Shown one piece after another: positions 1 to 11,512 of a DNA stretch of 64,000 nucleotides (positions are counted from its first letter, which is position 1; the number at the start of each line of letters is the position of its first letter). This DNA comes from Eurosta solidaginis (taxonomy: Eukaryota; Arthropoda; Insecta; Diptera; Tephritidae), in the NCBI RefSeq assembly GCF_040869045.1, contig NC_090322.1, forward strand, positions 272,330,662 to 272,394,661, read 5' to 3'. Made by a program: the position numbers and the translations under genes. The notes under the pieces are model-generated. The model ran no database searches. It had not been told where the DNA came from and was given only the letters and a program-made list of their open reading frames with translations.

Positions 1-609
1 TAATTTTATATAATGAGTGTAGCTAATTATTCACATGTGTATATACATACTTACCTGAGAATATGTTTAGATCAACGCTCATATACCATTCGCCATATAT
101 GTTGCAAGTATATATACGCCTGGATAAGCGCTTCCGATTTACTATTGCATCCTAAAATGTACTTGTACATATGTAGAAATTATCCCGTTCATGCAACAAA
201 ATAGAATTTTTCATTCAACAAACGGAAAAATAAGCGAAAAAATCAAAAGTAACCAAAACAGGCTTTTGATTTTTGATTTTTTTTTTTTTTAATAATCGTA
301 AGAAATCATGATTTTTTTTAATTATTTCTTATAAAAAATAAAAGTACAAACTGGTAATCATTACCATTAGTAACAGGTCTGCATAAAACAAATGTTAATT
401 TTTTACTTTAACTCACAACTGCTAATATGCTCCAAAAAATATCGGGAGGGGTGTCAAGAGTAGTGATATAATGATACGAGTACTGAGTGAGCAGCATCGA
501 AATGTTCCAATAAGTAATCGAATATTTTGTACTCGAAGCTTTTCACCATGTACTGAGTAAAGTATTAATACTTCACCAATTGCCGATGGTCTACAGTTTA
601 CGCTCAACA
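1..609. other. AT-rich stretch without a gene
   Basis: No coding exon, splice pattern or RNA gene is recognisable. Positions 424-470 resemble the end of the 25048-25427 terminal-inverted-repeat family (a 'aaaaatatcg.gaggggtgtc' motif), so at least part of this stretch is a decayed copy of it. Confidence 0.4.
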
Positions 610-952
610 GAGTATAGAACATTAAAACCATAACTTGATCGAAAATTGAGATATCTTCACCAAATTTAGTTCACGAGGTTATCTGAACTCAAGATATCGT
701 CGACGATGCGGTAAGTGCTGCTAACTTCACCTTTACCTCAAAACGACTTTTTGGTAATGATGGAATGGTAGCCGAATCAAAAAAATGGTATAAAAACAAA
801 ACCTGCTAATCCAATAAAATTATGAAAAGCTGCTAACTTCATAAAATTCCAATACATTTTAAAATGTAGAATGTTGAGCGACATTTTCATTCAATTAAAT
901 TTGTTGTTCTACTGTGAAATTTTGTTGGATGGAGTTAGCAGCTTTTGCAGCA
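610..952 (+). repeat. Relic of the dispersed element seen at 12.1-23.9 kb
   Basis: The order of phrases 'aacttgatcgaaaattgag', 'tttagttcacgaggttatct' and 'gaactcaagatat' matches, with divergence, the module at about 13025-13100, which reads 'aacttgagcaaaac', 'cttagttcacgtacttatct', 'gaactcacttta'. No coding potential is seen. Confidence 0.5.
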
Positions 953-2064
953 TCGGCGACGATATATTGGTATTAAAAATGGCCGAAATTATATTATAAC
1001 CACTCCCACTTACAAAAATTCAAAATGTGGAAAAGTGACAATGTACCTATTAAAAAATACTAATAATGTTGCGAAACTTGGCGAGTGGATTATCATTATG
1101 ACAAAATAGAGATTTTGTACAATTTAGCAAAATGGGTAGATTCAAGTTTTGCAAAGAAAATTTGAAAAAATTTCAAAAACCTTGTCCAAAAATGTATCAA
1201 ATTTGTTTTGATATTTTTTATTTTTTTGTAAGTTCTGAAAAAAATGCTACAGTAATTGTCTAAAACATGATACAAAAAATGGAGGTAGTTCCATTTAGTG
1301 TGACGTTAGCCACTTGACTTTAGCGGGGACAATGACAATTTCCTCAGAAACAAGCTACCAGATTGAAAAATGTTACGTATTTTTCTAATTTTATTGGATT
1401 TCATATTAACAAATACGACTAAATTACTTTCATAGTTATTTTAAATAAGAAAGAAAAAAATGAGACCCGTGTCCGTACGTTTTCTCAGAACATTTTGAAA
1501 TAGACGTTTCGGCGACGATATATTGGTATTAAAAATGGCCGAAATTATATTATAACCACTCCCACTTACAAAAATTCAAAATGTGGAAAAGTGACAATGT
1601 ACCTATTAAAAAATACTAATAATGTTGCGAAACTTGGCGAGTGGATTATCATTATGACAAAATAGAGATTTTGTACAATTTAGCAAAATAGGTAGATTCA
1701 AGTTTTGCAAAGAAAATTTGAAAAAATTTCAAAAACCTTGTCCAAAAATGTATCAAATTTGTTTTGATATTTTTTATTTTTTTGTAAGTTCTGAAAAAAA
1801 TGCTACAGTAATCGTCTAAAACATGATACAAAAAATGGAGGTAGTTCCATTTAGTGTGACGTTAGCCACTTGACTTTAGCGGGGACAATGACAATTTCCT
1901 CAGAAACAAGCTACCAGATTGAAAAATGTTACGTATTTTTCTAATTTTATTGGATTTCATATTAACAAATACGACTAAATTACTTTCATAGTTATTTTAA
2001 ATAAGAAAGAAAAAAATGAGACCCGTGTCCGTACGTTTTCTCAGAACATTTTGAAATAGACGTT
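953..2064. repeat. Tandem direct duplication, two 556-bp units
   Basis: The sequence beginning 'tcggcgacgatatattgg' at 953 starts again at 1509. The two 556-bp copies are nearly identical: I noticed only two substitutions, one near 1134/1690 and one near 1257/1813. Text such as 'aaaatggccgaaattatatt' followed by 'ccactcccactt' is a decayed form of the 'ccgaaatcc...ccacgcccac' block of the element at 12.1-13.3 kb. This looks like a recent segmental duplication of an old repeat, or an assembly duplication. Confidence 0.9.
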
Positions 2065-2885
2065 TGTCAATTGCTTGCTCAAACGAGGTCCTTATAAACC
2101 GACACCGCAATTTCTTGATAAATTGGCTACAACCACTTTTTATTTTTTTATTTATTGTATAATTCAACCGTTGCGCTTTATGAGGGAATTGTTACCATTA
2201 TTTTTTGGGAGAACATTACCCTGTAGCTCTGCAGGTTAGCCACCAGTTATGAGAGTGTTTCTGCCCGTTGTACCAGGGACCACCTTGGGGCAGCCCCGCC
2301 TATACACATTCTGTGCCCTTATGCATTGACATAGATGTGCAGACTTTGGAGGTACACTTTCTCAACACGCCTTCAGAAATATCCACTGTAGGGGCATGAT
2401 AATAGGGCCATGCTAGAACAACAGGATTTTTCGTGTTTTTTTTTTTTTTCTGCCTAGGGTCAAGCTGCCATAAAGATATGAGTCATTAACCAATGTATGA
2501 GTCATTATCCACTACTTTTCAATGAAATTACATGTTTTACTTTATTCTCAATCAATATATATGCACATAAATCGTGCTAAAGCCTATTATTATTATCTCA
2601 GATGACCATTGCGTTTTCATCCTAAAGGAAATTTCCATCTCGAAAAACCACAATTTCGCTTTAAACAGTAACGGTATGGCAACGCTTCTGGCAAAACAAC
2701 AAACATTATGAAACTTCAAAAATCCCAAATACGTGAAACAATTTTGAGTGGAACTACCTTCTTTTTTGTATCATGTTCTAAACCTCTTGTTTTTGTACAT
2801 TAAAATATGATGACATAAAGATTTATCAGCCCATTTGCGTCTTGGCAACAATGTCAATTGTCAGCCATAATTCCGAAATTGTAAG
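2065..2885. other. No gene recognised
   Basis: AT-rich with short homopolymers (a T run near 2438-2449). No splice-consistent coding exon and no matching termini for a transposon were found. Confidence 0.4.
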
Positions 2886-3575
2886 ACTTCGTTTATTTGA
2901 GAACCAGTATTAACACAAACAACATTACCAGCTCTGAAATCCAGCGAAGAACCACTCTTGCCAATAAATGCTACTTTGGACCAGGTAGGAAACAGTTTTT
3001 CGAAAGATTTTCGGACCTTTACGCGTTGTCGACGGCTATTACCGAAGAAGATTTAGTGATGAGCTTTACCCAGACATAATGTAATGTAATGTATTTATTT
3101 ATTAAATCTATTTTACATGTTTATAATTGTCTTCTGGACTATGCAATCTAGAATAGTTACATCTATGTCCTTCCTTGGAGTACTATGGATGGGGGACTTC
3201 CAGATCACGCGAACAAAGTGTTGTGCTAGTGTAGTATGTAGGCATTTTACGCATGTTAGTAAAGCGCGAAGGCAACATCTGCACGGCGATGCACTGAGTT
3301 GATCACAGTGTAGTACAGGGAATAAAAACGCAGCGGGTACGCTGGCTAGGTCATGTTATGCGAATGAAAGAGGATGATCCGGCTAAGAAAGTATTTTAAT
3401 CGGAACCCGCCTGTGGTAGCAGAAGAAGAGGTCCGGCCCACTCTGCTGGAAGGGTCAGGTGGAAAACGATATAAATTACCTTGGCGTCAGTTAACTCAAA
3501 ATGGTGAATGCCAGAATGGTTTAAACGGCTAAGCGCCAATTATGTATGTAAGTAAATATTTATTGAAAAAAGGGC
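2886..3575 (+). pseudogene. LINE reverse-transcriptase C-terminal fragment
   Basis: The + strand around 2895-2980 encodes a peptide with 'SINTNNITSSEIQRR' and 'LANKCYFG', the segment just after the polymerase palm in one LINE group. Around 3330-3480 it encodes 'RVRWLGHVMRM' followed by a 'GSRRRGPA' stretch, typical of the extreme C-terminus of the same group. The part between is deleted or scrambled, with stops in all frames. A minus-strand piece at 35530-35746 carries the 'LLYGAETW' block that would lie between these two parts, so both probably derive from one LINE family. The clade is not assigned. Confidence 0.55.
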
Positions 3576-3887
3576 ACAAGGAAAAAAATTTGTTTTCAAC
3601 ACCCTGTATCATCGCAATCCGTTAATATTTACTCCTTTTGCACAGGTATTATGCCTTACAATGACAACATTTTAGCCAACTTTGTTCGGTGGATTTTGGA
3701 CATCTCAAGTTTTTCAAGTTGAAACACTTGACGCGAAAAGTTTTGCTCGAACCTAAACTTCCTTCCTTGTTTTCTATTCGATTTAAAATGCACCACCTCC
3801 TTAAAAAAGAAAATAAAAAGTTTCTTCCTTTTGGTTAAGGTTCACAAGTACTATCTTGGATAGAGCATACTCGATGCCTTTTACTTT

Positions 3888-3888
<1 letters not shown>
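3576..3888. other. No gene recognised
   Basis: Short unassigned stretch between the LINE fragment and a SINE-like copy. No exon, terminal repeat or promoter could be supported. Confidence 0.4.
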
Positions 3889-3927
<39 letters not shown>

Positions 3928-4309
3928 AGTAGCGATAAGGTTGCTACCCGAAGGCTTTGGGAAGTGTTATCGATGTGATGGACCTTTGCCAGATACAGAT
4001 CCGGTGCGCTCCGGTACCACAGCACCATTAAGGTGCTAGCCCGACCATCTCGGGAACGATTTATGTGGCCACATTAAACCTTCAGGCCATACCTCCCTCC
4101 CCACCAACTTCCATGAGGAGCTTGGGGTCGCCAGAGCCTCGTCTGTTAGTGAAACAGGATTCGCCGCGGATAGTGAGGTTGACAATTGGGTTTGGAGAAG
4201 CTAATATTGCGCTGGCAACTGAAGGGTTGCGCTACACAGCCTATTTTAGTCGCCTCTTACGACGGGCATACCTACCGCGGGTATATTCTGACCCCCTAAC
4301 CCGCTAGGG
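3889..4309 (-). mobile_element. SINE-like element, (CAA)n-tailed family, copy 1
   Basis: Read on the - strand it begins near 'CCCTAGCGGGTTAGGGGG' at 4309 and ends in a long (CAA)n tail, seen as (GTT)n at 3889-3927. It aligns along its whole length with the copy at 9712-10125, which has a clean target duplication. Apparent reading frames in it, including a polyglutamine run, come from the tail and are not a gene. No A/B-box pol III promoter was evident. Other copies are at 4440-4712, 24303-24608, 25458-25640 and 46448-46580. Confidence 0.8.
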
Positions 4310-4439
4310 ATATCGATTCTTTTCTTATATTTCTATTTAGACAAGAGTCGCATGATGATGTGAAAAGATATTGGAATTATTTACAATTGAGGCGGTTAAG
4401 AAGAACAATTTATAACTTCCGCAACCTAATTTTCAGCCT

Positions 4440-4712
4440 CACATACGCGAGGCGAATCCTGTAACAAATATGCACGTATCATACACACATTTAGCAGGCG
4501 AGGCTCTCACGATCCCAAGTTCCTCATGGAACTAGGGGGTGGAACGGGATAGCCTCTAAGTGTCAATTTTATATTAATCGTTCCCGAGATGGTTGGGCTA
4601 GTAATGATGCTTGTGGCCGGAACGTACCAGATCTATATCCGGAAAAAGATCAACATTCATAACAATCCCCAAAACCTTTGAGGTGTATACTTATTGGTAC
4701 AACAACAATAAC
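4440..4712 (+). mobile_element. SINE-like element, (CAA)n-tailed family, diverged copy
   Basis: Contains, in sense orientation, the family blocks 'gaggcgaatcctgt', 'aggcgaggctct', 'aagttcctcatggaact', 'atcgttcccgagatggt' and a short 'acaacaacaa' tail near 4698-4707. It is 5'-truncated and diverged, and lies head to head with the copy at 3889-4309. Confidence 0.65.
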
Positions 4713-4719
4713 ATCTGCC

Positions 4720-5331
4720 AATACACGACCAAAAATGCTGGGAGAGTTGTCAAAAGACGCGTCTTGATCCCTGCAGCAATAACCCGCAGGCGAAATAAAG
4801 AAACTAGGATGGTATCCGCAGTATCTTTGCTCAGGACACCTTTCTATATCAGCGGTCTAGGACCGCGATTCGAATATGGGCGGGTCCAACACTGTTTTAG
4901 AGATCAAATATGTATCCGCGCCAAAAACCCCCTTTGCACGCATTTTTTCTTGTGTACAATAAAATCATCAAAATTACAAAAACATTATTCTTACTACAAA
5001 CGCGTCGTTTGACACTTTTGCTTGCATTTCTGGATGTGGATTAGCAGTCGGACGATTGATGCAAATTTTTAACAACCATTAGAAAAAATAACCCCGGCTC
5101 TTGTCCAACGCCGTTTTAGGAATTTAAATTATTTCCACGCGAAACGTTTTCATGTGCTCAGACAAATTAACGAAATAACAACAACCACGTGAAAATTTTC
5201 ATATCTTTAGCAAATAGCCGTTAAAACTTTTATTTCCGCTTTTTGACGCCTTTCGCTATATTTTGGCACGTAATTTAGCAGTTGTGGTCTAAAGTAAAGA
5301 ATTACCGAAAAATATATCCAGTCTTCGAAAA
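4720..5331. repeat. Decayed copies of the 'CTAGAAC' inverted-repeat MITE family
   Basis: Phrases match the element at 25048-25427: 'gagagttgtcaaaagacgcg' near 4742, 'ataacccgcaggcgaaa' near 4780, 'acaacaaccacgtgaaaa' near 5179, and 'tttttgacgcctttcgctat' near 5241 followed by a diverged end motif. Probably two overlapping or rearranged old copies. No gene is seen. Confidence 0.5.
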
Positions 5332-5345
5332 GTTTTAAGTCCATA
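5332..5345. repeat. Target-site duplication, left, of the LOA LINE
   Basis: 'gttttaagtccata' here is repeated exactly at 11499-11512. The pair brackets the LINE and fixes both its ends. Confidence 0.9.
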
Positions 5346-5406
5346 GATAGATAGATAATTGATTGAGGATCGCACTGCGGCCATTGGTCTATTGCCCTCA
5401 GCTGCT

Positions 5407-8400
5407 TCACAACACCTCATCCAAGCCGACATCTTTGATGAACCCTAGGAGTTCACCTGGCTTAAGGGATTTGATGTGAGAATGCTCTGGCCATGGTGAG
5501 CCCATAAACTTAGCCCTACGTCTTGAGATTGCGTCACACTCTAGGAGTACATGGTCCGCCGTCTCCGCTGATCGATCACAAAATCGGCATATGTTGCTCG
5601 ATATTATACCCAGCTTTTGCATGTGACTGTTCAGTCTACAGTGTCCTGTAAGAATAGCTGTTAGGATTATTAGGTTATCTTTCGAATGGCCTATTAATGC
5701 CCTATATCGATTTGTGTTGTAACCCCCTAACAGTAACTTGGATTGTCTCAGGCCTGGCATATTACGCCAGTGTTCTTCCCTCTTCTCCCTCTCTTCTGCT
5801 AATGCTAATATATGCCCTCTAATTTCCTGCGGGCCTACTGGCAGGAACGGCTCAGGACAAATAGTTCGTGTCGTTGCTGCCTCTCTGGCCAGGCTGTCCG
5901 CCCGCTCATTACCCTCAACTCCCCGGTGGCCAGGAACCCAGGCCAACAGTAGTTCATTGTGTGCTCCTAGTTGATTTAGCTTTTCAACGCACTCAAGGAC
6001 CAGTGCTGATTTTATTTCAGACGCCGATATCGCCTTGAGGGCGGCCTGACTGTCACTGAGTATGGCAATTGTTTCATTGGAGTATTCGCGCTGAAGGTTC
6101 AGGTCAGCGCACTGGCTTATGGCAAATACTTCCGCTTGAAAAATGCTCGGGTATGCTCCCAAGGGGGTAGATATTTTGGCTCTGGGTCCAACGACTCCAG
6201 ATCCAATCTCCTCTGGCGTCTTCGAGCCATCGGTATACCATACTATTCTATTTAGCTGATGAATGTTCTCAATTCTGCTTTCCTCCCACGTACGCTTGTC
6301 TCCCAGTTCTACTTTGTACCTTTTCTCATAAACTAACTGCCTGAGTATATCATCCCTCGGGAGTTGAGAGATTGGGATCCTCTCTCTCAATTCCTCCATG
6401 TTCCGGGACGATATGACTTTACCTTTGCCCGAACCCTCCTTGACGATATTCAGAAGGGTTCGCTGGGCTGACTGCTCTATTGATATATGCAGCGGGGTTA
6501 GATCGAGGATAGCCTCCAGCGCTGTTGAAGGGCATGTGCGCATAGCTCCAGTGATGCATACACATGCCAGTCGCTGAAGTTTTGACAGTGCTTGCCTCGT
6601 CGTCGCCCGAGTTGTTCTCGATGCCCAGGCTATCGAGCCATATGTTATCATAGGTTTTACTATCATGGTATACATCCGTCTTAGCACATATGGTCTATAG
6701 CCCCATAATTTGCCTGCTAGACGTTTGCATACCATGATGGACCTCGTGGCCCTAGCTCTCATGGAGTGGAAGTGTTGTTTCCATAGGAGTTTGGTGTCGA
6801 AAGTGACTCCCAAGTATTTCACAGCGGTTCCATATTCTAGTGCCACGCCATCTATTGTTATTGCTCGCAGGGCTGTAGGACCCTTCTTCTGGTGAAGGGG
6901 ATGATGGTTGTCTTAGATGGGTTGATGTCAAGCCCCACACTGGCGCACCATCACCTTGTGATATTCAATGCTCTTTGTATTATGTCACAGGGCGTACTCT
7001 CGAATTTACCTCTTGCAATTATGACAATGTCGTCAGCATATCCTTGACATCTTATGCCACTGTTTGATAGCTTTTGCAGGAGTTCATCCACTACTAGGCT
7101 CCACAGAAGGGGCGACAGAACACCTCCTTGGAGGCACCCCCTCGTGGTATTAACCTTAACTGCGCTGTTACCTACATTGACTTCAGCGATTCTTGTGCGG
7201 AGTAGATTGTCAATCCATCTCTGGATAGGCACCTGAATTCCTCTTCTCTGCAGTGCTATGCTTACGCTTTCGTGAGATGTGTTGTCAAAGGCATCCTCGA
7301 TATCCAGGAAAGCGCAAAGCACTGTTTCCTCTGTTTCGAACGCCCTCTGTATTTCAGATGTTAATTGGTACAGAGCTGTGTCCGTGGACCTAACCGCTCT
7401 GTACGCATGCTGGCTATGATGTAGGGGCCAGCTCTTGAGGGCGGTCGACCTAATTTCTTGGTCTATTATCTTTTCCATTGCCTTTATGACAAAGGAGGTT
7501 AGACTTATTGGTCTGAAGGACTTTGCTTTTTCCTACTTTTGGTATGAAAGCCACTTTTGCTCTTCTCCACATCATGGGTATGTATCCCAGTGAAGGCTCT
7601 TGATCCTGGCGAGATATGGGATAATCTGTGTTCCTTGCTGCATTAGCGCCGGGTAGATGCTATCCACCCCCGGAGATTTGTATTTCTCAAAGGATTCCAC
7701 TGCCCATCTGACTCTGGCCTCGCAGAAGAGGGATTTGGCTAATTGCCAGTCTGATGGGGTTGGTTTCACTCTGGGTGATACAGGTTTCGGTACTTGCGGG
7801 GAGGCACCAGGAAAATGCGCTTGTAGCAGGGCCTTTGCTCGCTCCTCCACTGTTCCGGTATAGGTACCGTCTGGGAGCCTTATTGCTAGGTTAATCTCTC
7901 TCTGCTCTTGGGCTAAGGCCTTGTGGAGCCTTGCCGCTACAGGTGTGCTGGAAATTCTCTCACAGAAATTCCTGAAACTTTCCCTTTTAGCTTTCCTTAT
8001 CTCTTTATTGTACTTTGTCAGATTTTGAGTGTATTCCTCCCAGTTGCCGGTTCTCCTTGCCACGTTAAAAAGTATACTGACTTTCCTCCTTAGTGACGTC
8101 AGATCATGCGACCAGCAGGAGGTTGTCTTTTTACCTTTAACTAAGGAGACTCGGCAACTGGAGTTGTAGGCATCTATCATTATCTGATTTGCCCTGTCCA
8201 CTCTGCTCTCTAACTCGGTACAGTTGGTGCTTCTGCACTTCTTGAGGCTATCTACGTTAGCCTCTATAATTATTTTGTAGCTGCCCCAGTCTGTTTTCCT
8301 GGGATTTCTTTTAGGGTTGGCTTGCCTCGATACAGCACCCAGCTCAAACCTTATGATCCTGTGATCCGAAAGGGAGGGTTCTTCCGAGATCATATTCTCA

Positions 8401-8990
8401 GTTAGATTGTTGCCGAGTGTTATATCAAGGACTTCTGCCCTGGCTCTTGTAACAAACGTCGGTTTACTCCCGACGTTGTATATAGTTAAATCATTACTGG
8501 CTATATATTCTAGCAAACACTCACCCCTTTGGTTGGTATCACTGCTGCCCCACTCCTTGTTGTGGGAGTTAGTATCGCTTCCTATAACGAGCGGAAATTT
8601 GATTCTCCTGCAGCTTCTGGACGTTATCTGGAGGGATTGTATTTTCGTCCCCCGGGAAATAGGCTGCGGCTAGCACTATGCTGGAGTCGTCTCCATTGAT
8701 CTTTGCATCGATTTGCACCGCCACCAAATCTCGACTTAAAAACTCTGTAATGCAAAAATAGTTAATATTTGTTTGAAGCATTACACATGCTCTAGGTCTC
8801 TCCTGTGGGAGATCCCAAATTACTCTGTTATTACTCACATTAAGGCCCCTCACCTGTCCCTTGTATATAAGGTTCCTGTATGAGGGCAATGCCCAGATCA
8901 ACCGAGGCAAACTTCCTCGCCAGTACAGCCGAGGCTGCAATGGCGTGATGGAAATTGATCTGGGCTATCTGGATACTTATGCCGGTCATT
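5407..8990 (-). pseudogene. LOA LINE ORF2: endonuclease, reverse transcriptase, RNase H
   Basis: Encodes the enzymes for target-primed reverse transcription. In order along the - strand: an apurinic-type endonuclease remnant (about 8940-8000); the fingers and palm of the reverse transcriptase with the YADD catalytic motif at 7029-7040; the thumb with 'YLGVTFDTKLLWK' near 6810; RNase H with 'WYTDGSKTPEE', 'LSDSQAALKAI' and 'WVPGHRGVEGNERAD'; and a final Cys/His cluster ('CRFC...H...C'). The frame is broken by shifts near 8570, 7480-7570 and 6850-6950, so no full protein can be made. The 3' UTR after the stop at 5407 is only about 60 bp. Confidence 0.85.
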
Positions 8991-9049
8991 TTGACCCGGC
9001 CGGCCTCATTGGATCGTCGTAATTCGACAACCCGCTCTCGCTGTCGTCT

Positions 9050-11257
9050 TGCTTATTCAGTGCCAGCTCCTGGAGGTTCAAGCCCTCGATGAGCTCCTGT
9101 GTGGTAGGGATTTCCTCATCCCTTGGCTGTGCGATTGCATCGCTTCCGCTTGCTGCGGTGGGAGGGTTTGTGGACTCACAAGCTCGGATGGTGTCGGTGC
9201 TTTCGTCCGAAATTTCGTGTTTGTCGACGCCCTTTGCCTCCGCCCTTTCTTCCTTTCTTCACTGTTCCCTGGTAGCCTCCAGGGTCTCACATGGATCAAT
9301 CCGTATCTGTAATGCAGCTTGAAACCATTCTTACAAGGGAGCTGGTATGATTCCTCTTCAATGGCCACGTCGAGACGTAGGCCCGTTTCTTCCGCGCTGC
9401 ATTTTATAACGCGTCACCTTTGCGTCTTGAGGCCCTCGTTTTGGTTCGTGAGGAGCCAGATCGCAAATTCTTTGGGGCGTTCCGCACATTATGTGTGGGC
9501 GGTATATCATCCCCGTGCCTCGTACATAATGGTGGCCCTGTCCACCCCTCGAGTGTTGGTACTACCTCTTCGAGCCACTTTTCGGTTCTCTCGTCCTCGC
9601 AGTCTACGAGGAGGAGCCCTGCTCGGAAATACACCCCGCAAAATATTAGGGCATGACCACACCCCCTGAACATTCCCTCCAGGATCTGTTCCTGGAGAAT
9701 CGTCAGGTCCTGTTGTTGTTGTTGTAGCGATAAGGTTGCTCCCCGAAGGCTTTGGGGAGTGTTATCGATGTGATGGCCCTTTGCCAGATACAGATCCGGT
9801 GCGCTCCGGTACCACAGCACCATTAAGGTGCTAGCCCGACCATCTCGGGAACGATTTATGTGGCCACATTAAACCTTCAGGCCATCCCCTCCCTCCCCAC
9901 CCCCCAAGTTCCATGAGGAGCTTGAGGTCGCCAGAGCCTCGTCTGTTAGTGAAACAGGATTCGCCGCGGATAGGTGAGGTTGACAATTGGGTTTGGAGAA
10001 GCTATACATTGCGCTGGCAACCTGAAGGGTTGCGCTACACACCCCTTGAATCTGGTATTTTAGTTGCCCCTTACGACAGGCATACCTACCGCGGGTATAT
10101 TCTGACCCCCTTACCCGCTGGGGTGATCGTCAGGTCCTCTTGACTAAGGGCATCCGCTGGGTAGTTCTTGGGCAGCACAGCCACTCGGATACCCCTGAGG
10201 GCTTCCGAGTAGCTCTGCTGCCTTGGTGCTGACTCAGCGGGTATCCCGGTCGCCCTGGCCAAATTCTCCCGGCGCATGGTTGCCGTGTTATGCGGAGCAT
10301 GGGCCCGTTGCCTCTTCGAACTTGGAGTTTCCTCCGGTGTAATCTGCCCGATCCTACGCTTTTCAGCGGGAGCGGGTGTATGCTGGCCAGCTACCGCTGG
10401 CTGTTCTCTCCTTCCGCCTCTGTTCCTCCGTTCGGCGGTCGCTGTTCTCTGCTCGTGGGCTGATTTATGCCTGTGCTCGTCTGCCCTGGCTCTTGCTTCC
10501 CTGGGCGGCAGGCCCGCCTCAAGGTATCGGAGATACCATTTTTTACCAGACCCACTTAGTCCCAGTCGCCATTTATCTGTAAGCGATCCTGGTCTGCCCG
10601 GTAGTGGTAGTGCAGGATGCCTGCCTCTATTATGCCTCCTGTTTGGCCGCTTCCACTCTTCCCGGTTTCGCTCGGTGTCGGTCCCTTTCTGGGACCTATC
10701 GCAGCTGCCTTGTAAGCTGTTTCCAGAATCATGCTCCGACGGTGAGTGCCCATGTTTACTCGGCTCTCTAGAGGGCCTGCTAGGTTGGTTGTCGTTACCT
10801 TCGCTCATTAAGAGGTACCGTCGGAGCTACGCTTAGTTGCTGTACCTTTTTCCTCGGGGGCCTGCGATGCACTATGGCGGTACTGGGCCCTCCATGGTTC
10901 GCGGGTTTATTGCTTGACGCCTGCACGTCTTGCCCCCCTTTCTTGATTTGCCCGCGCTGCTAACCAGTTGCCGGTTTCGTCGCCTTTTGCTTTTTATGCT
11001 CTTCTGGCCCGCGTAGCTTTTCTTGGGTATTTGTGTTGCCCTTTGGGTTTGTCGGTTTAAAAGCTGGTTCTCTGCGCATCGTCTCTCATATGCTCTAAAA
11101 AGAGCATTGCCTGCTCTCTCGAGAGACTCTCCAGGAAATGCCTGGAGTACTTGCGTGACCTGCTACTGCTTTGCCCGCTGCTCTTCTTGGAGCCTGTTTT
11201 CTTTGTTGCGTTGCTGTTGTTGTTTAGTTTTTTGATTTGGTTGTTGTTTCTGCTCAT
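9050..11257 (-). pseudogene. LOA LINE ORF1 with DUF4780-like domain
   Basis: The likely start is the ATG at 11257 ('MSRNNNQIKK'), followed by a basic, Ser/Arg-rich region. A second open segment at 10808-10127 ('MSEGNDNQPSRP') is rich in Arg, Pro and Glu. The block 'RVAVLPKNYPADALSQED' near 10185-10130 continues on the far side of the SINE at 9710 as 'ILEGMFRGCGHALIFCG'; together these resemble DUF4780 of LOA and R1-like ORF1 proteins. Frameshifts lie near 11050-10850 and near 9370-9440. The expected role is RNA binding in the retrotransposon particle, from family knowledge. Confidence 0.75.
9712..10125 (-). mobile_element. SINE-like element, (CAA)n-tailed, inserted in LOA ORF1
   Basis: A 414-bp insertion flanked by a perfect 13-bp duplication, 'atcgtcaggtcct', at 9699-9711 and 10126-10138. 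Removing it would rejoin the ORF1 reading frame across the DLTI codons, which supports a clean insertion. On the - strand it starts 'CACCCCAGCGGGTAAGG' and ends in (CAA)n (seen as (GTT)n at 9712-9726). It is the best-defined copy of this family in the window. The 5' head can form a GCGGGT/ACCCGC hairpin. Its partner LINE is unknown, because the (CAA)n tail differs from the (TATC)n tail of the LOA element. Confidence 0.88.
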
Positions 11258-11439
11258 TTTGTCGAACGACAACATGCTTGACGTGGCAAGCGTAGTTATC
11301 AAGTATGGCTGCAAACCAGTCCAATGGGCACGGTGACGCATGACACCCTGGATTAGGAGGTGACAGTTTCTGGTTACCGATAGCATTTGACCACATCTGT
11401 CAGGTGAGCGCGGTTGCACCGCTCCCATCTGACCAATTA

Positions 11440-11498
11440 GTATCAAATAAGATCGGCATAAGCCCCTGCACCGCTACAAGGTGACTGTCTTCGCAGAG
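11440..11498 (-). promoter_or_regulatory. Possible structured 5' end of the LOA RNA
   Basis: Read from 11498 on the - strand, CTCTGC can pair with GCAGGG, enclosing an ACC/GGT helix with a 7-nt loop. That is the P1/P3 arrangement of HDV-like ribozymes, which are known at the 5' ends of several insect LINEs. A convincing P2 partner for 'GAAGACAGTC' was not found, so this is only a suggestion. Confidence 0.25.
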
Positions 11499-11512
11499 GT
11501 TTTAAGTCCATA
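11499..11512. repeat. Target-site duplication, right, of the LOA LINE
   Basis: Exact repeat of 5332-5345 ('gttttaagtccata'). Confidence 0.9.

Larger units (their letters stand above)
5346..11498 (-). mobile_element. Full-length LOA-type non-LTR retrotransposon (inactive)
   Basis: A two-ORF LINE on the - strand, bounded by a perfect 14-bp target-site duplication at 5332-5345 and 11499-11512. Its 3' end is a short (TATC)n tail at 5346-5356. ORF1 carries a domain resembling DUF4780. ORF2 has endonuclease, reverse transcriptase (YADD), RNase H and a C-terminal zinc-binding motif. DUF4780 plus RNase H fits the LOA group of the I/Jockey superclade; that assignment rests on family knowledge. Both ORFs carry frameshifts, and a SINE-like element has inserted at 9712-10125, so the copy is dead. 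The 5' end at 11498 appears untruncated. Confidence 0.9.

Noticed and set aside
3801..4028. Open frame with a polyglutamine run
   Set aside because: It is the (CAA)n tail and antisense body of a SINE-like element; the same frame recurs at 9404-9823.
10276..10836. 186-residue + strand frame opposite LOA ORF1
   Set aside because: It is the antisense shadow of a GC-rich ORF1, with a composition typical of reverse frames.
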